A program made the position numbers and the translations under genes. Positions 63,447-64,000 of a stretch of DNA of 64,000 nt are shown piece by piece. Source of the DNA: Bacteroidota bacterium (GTDB taxonomy: Bacteria; Bacteroidota; Bacteroidia; 2-12-FULL-35-15). The notes under the pieces were generated by a model. The model worked only from the letters and a program-made list of their open reading frames with translations. It did no database searches and was not told the origin of the DNA. The stretch is taken from NCBI GenBank assembly GCA_025963725.1, contig JAOQAE010000006.1:1-64000 (forward strand). Reading direction: 5' to 3'. Position 1 is the stretch's first letter; each line of letters begins with the position of its first letter.

Positions 63447-64000
63447 ATGAGTCCTTGGAAAAAATATAAGGTAGGAAAACCTAGTGCCACAAAAAATTGG
63501 ACAAACTCAAATTGTTGCCCCCTTGAAAAAATATATCATGTGGCACATATCGAGACTGCATCAAGAATTTTTAAAGACGGAAGAATAAAGGCAGGACTTA
63601 TTTTTGATAAAAGTATACTAAACACCCAAAGAATCTTAGTTAATTGGCTCTCGCCTAATCACTGGACTAACGGTTCGAGATATGGAAACATTGAGTTTTC
63701 TTTTAATTTTAAGAAACTCTGTATTAACTCAAACTACTATTGGGTAGAAGATATTGCCTATGGTATTCCGGCCTGCAGAATACTTATAACTGATAAAGAT
63801 TATTCCAAATTACTTCCTTCATACGACCCTACTGATGGAGACGGTCCTTGGTTTTATGACGAAAACAACGATATCCACTATTGGAATGGTGACATCTGTA
63901 TGGAATTCATGCTGGAGAAAGACATTTTACTAAACGAATGTGACGAAATAGGATATATGAAACATCATCCCACTTTTTGCAACAACGGTCATTTGATATG
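63447..64000 (+). CDS. RT-linked protein with DarT/ART-like N-terminus (partial, runs off the window)
   Basis: ATG 63447 lies 2 nt after the RT stop and the frame is open for 184 codons to the window edge. The start is MSPWKKYKVGKPSATKNW. Key segment: CCPLEKIYHVAHIETASRIF (about 23-42) followed by KDGRIKAG, which resembles the HITHIDN…IL..G opening of DarT-type and other ADP-ribosyltransferases. WLSPNHWTNGSRYGNIEFSF (about 67-86), YYWVEDIAYGIPACRILITD and YWNGDICMEFM then HHPTFC follow. The pattern is mixed alpha/beta with many conserved aromatic positions. Assignment to the ART fold is tentative; it could be another toxin-like domain. The 2-nt gap indicates translational coupling to the RT, so they likely act together. 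Confidence 0.6.
   Translation, partial: MSPWKKYKVGKPSATKNWTNSNCCPLEKIYHVAHIETASRIFKDGRIKAGLIFDKSILNTQRILVNWLSPNHWTNGSRYGNIEFSFNFKKLCINSNYYWVEDIAYGIPACRILITDKDYSKLLPSYDPTDGDGPWFYDENNDIHYWNGDICMEFMLEKDILLNECDEIGYMKHHPTFCNNGHLI

Overview
The window looks like chromosomal DNA of a member of the Bacteroidota, probably from the Chitinophagales/Sphingobacteriales side; this is an inference from gene content. The evidence is: type IX secretion (T9SS) C-terminal sorting domains of both type A and type B, SusC/carboxypeptidase-regulatory TonB-dependent receptors, the futalosine menaquinone pathway (mqnA, mqnB, mqnD), TAnnTTTG-type promoters, starts without clear Shine-Dalgarno sequences, and the conserved order alaS / M23 peptidase / MerR.

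Layout. 1-7.4 kb holds secreted surface proteins (a PKD/CHU_C protein, two paralogous beta-propeller proteins and a trimeric-adhesin-like protein with an S74 chaperone domain) plus the pyruvate dehydrogenase beta subunit. 7.5-13.5 kb holds lhgO, a hydrolase, a DoxX-like protein, a large outer-membrane receptor and a lipoprotein. 13.7-25 kb is housekeeping: alaS, an M23 peptidase, a MerR regulator, hldD, mqnD-mqnB, a pterin pair (PTPS/QueD and folE), a BI-1 protein and fabD. 25-35 kb holds envelope and lipoprotein genes, purB, a TonB receptor, an EI24-mqnA pair and a TPR/PD40 protein. 35-43 kb holds a NYN/LOTUS protein and a tandem RR-HK-RR-HK signalling array, one kinase carrying a CZB-like zinc sensor. 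43-54 kb is again core: gdh, cdsA, a LUD protein, ftsH, rsfS with a histone-H1-like tail, birA, a POT transporter, a mitochondrial-type citrate synthase and enolase. 54-58.7 kb holds a GATase, a nucleoside-gate protein, a GT39-like protein and a glucosaminidase-LysM protein.

From about 58.7 kb to the end the sequence is visibly AT-richer and accessory. It holds small unknown membrane and secreted proteins (one apparently frameshifted), a GRDP-like protein with a Cys/Lys tail, and then the most interesting locus. That locus is a highly structured, gene-free stretch of about 330 nt, an unknown-group (UG/DRT-type) reverse transcriptase directly after it, and a tightly linked ORF running off the window whose N-terminus resembles DarT-like ADP-ribosyltransferases. 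The arrangement of ncRNA, RT and toxin-like partner suggests a DRT-type anti-phage system with an effector gene I do not recognise from described DRT classes.

The longer intergenic spaces carry several families of palindromic or dispersed repeats (GTCATCCCGTG-type, GTCATTGCGAGG-type, GCTCCTACGGAGC-type, CGCAGATT-type). I saw no tRNA, rRNA, CRISPR array or insertion sequence.
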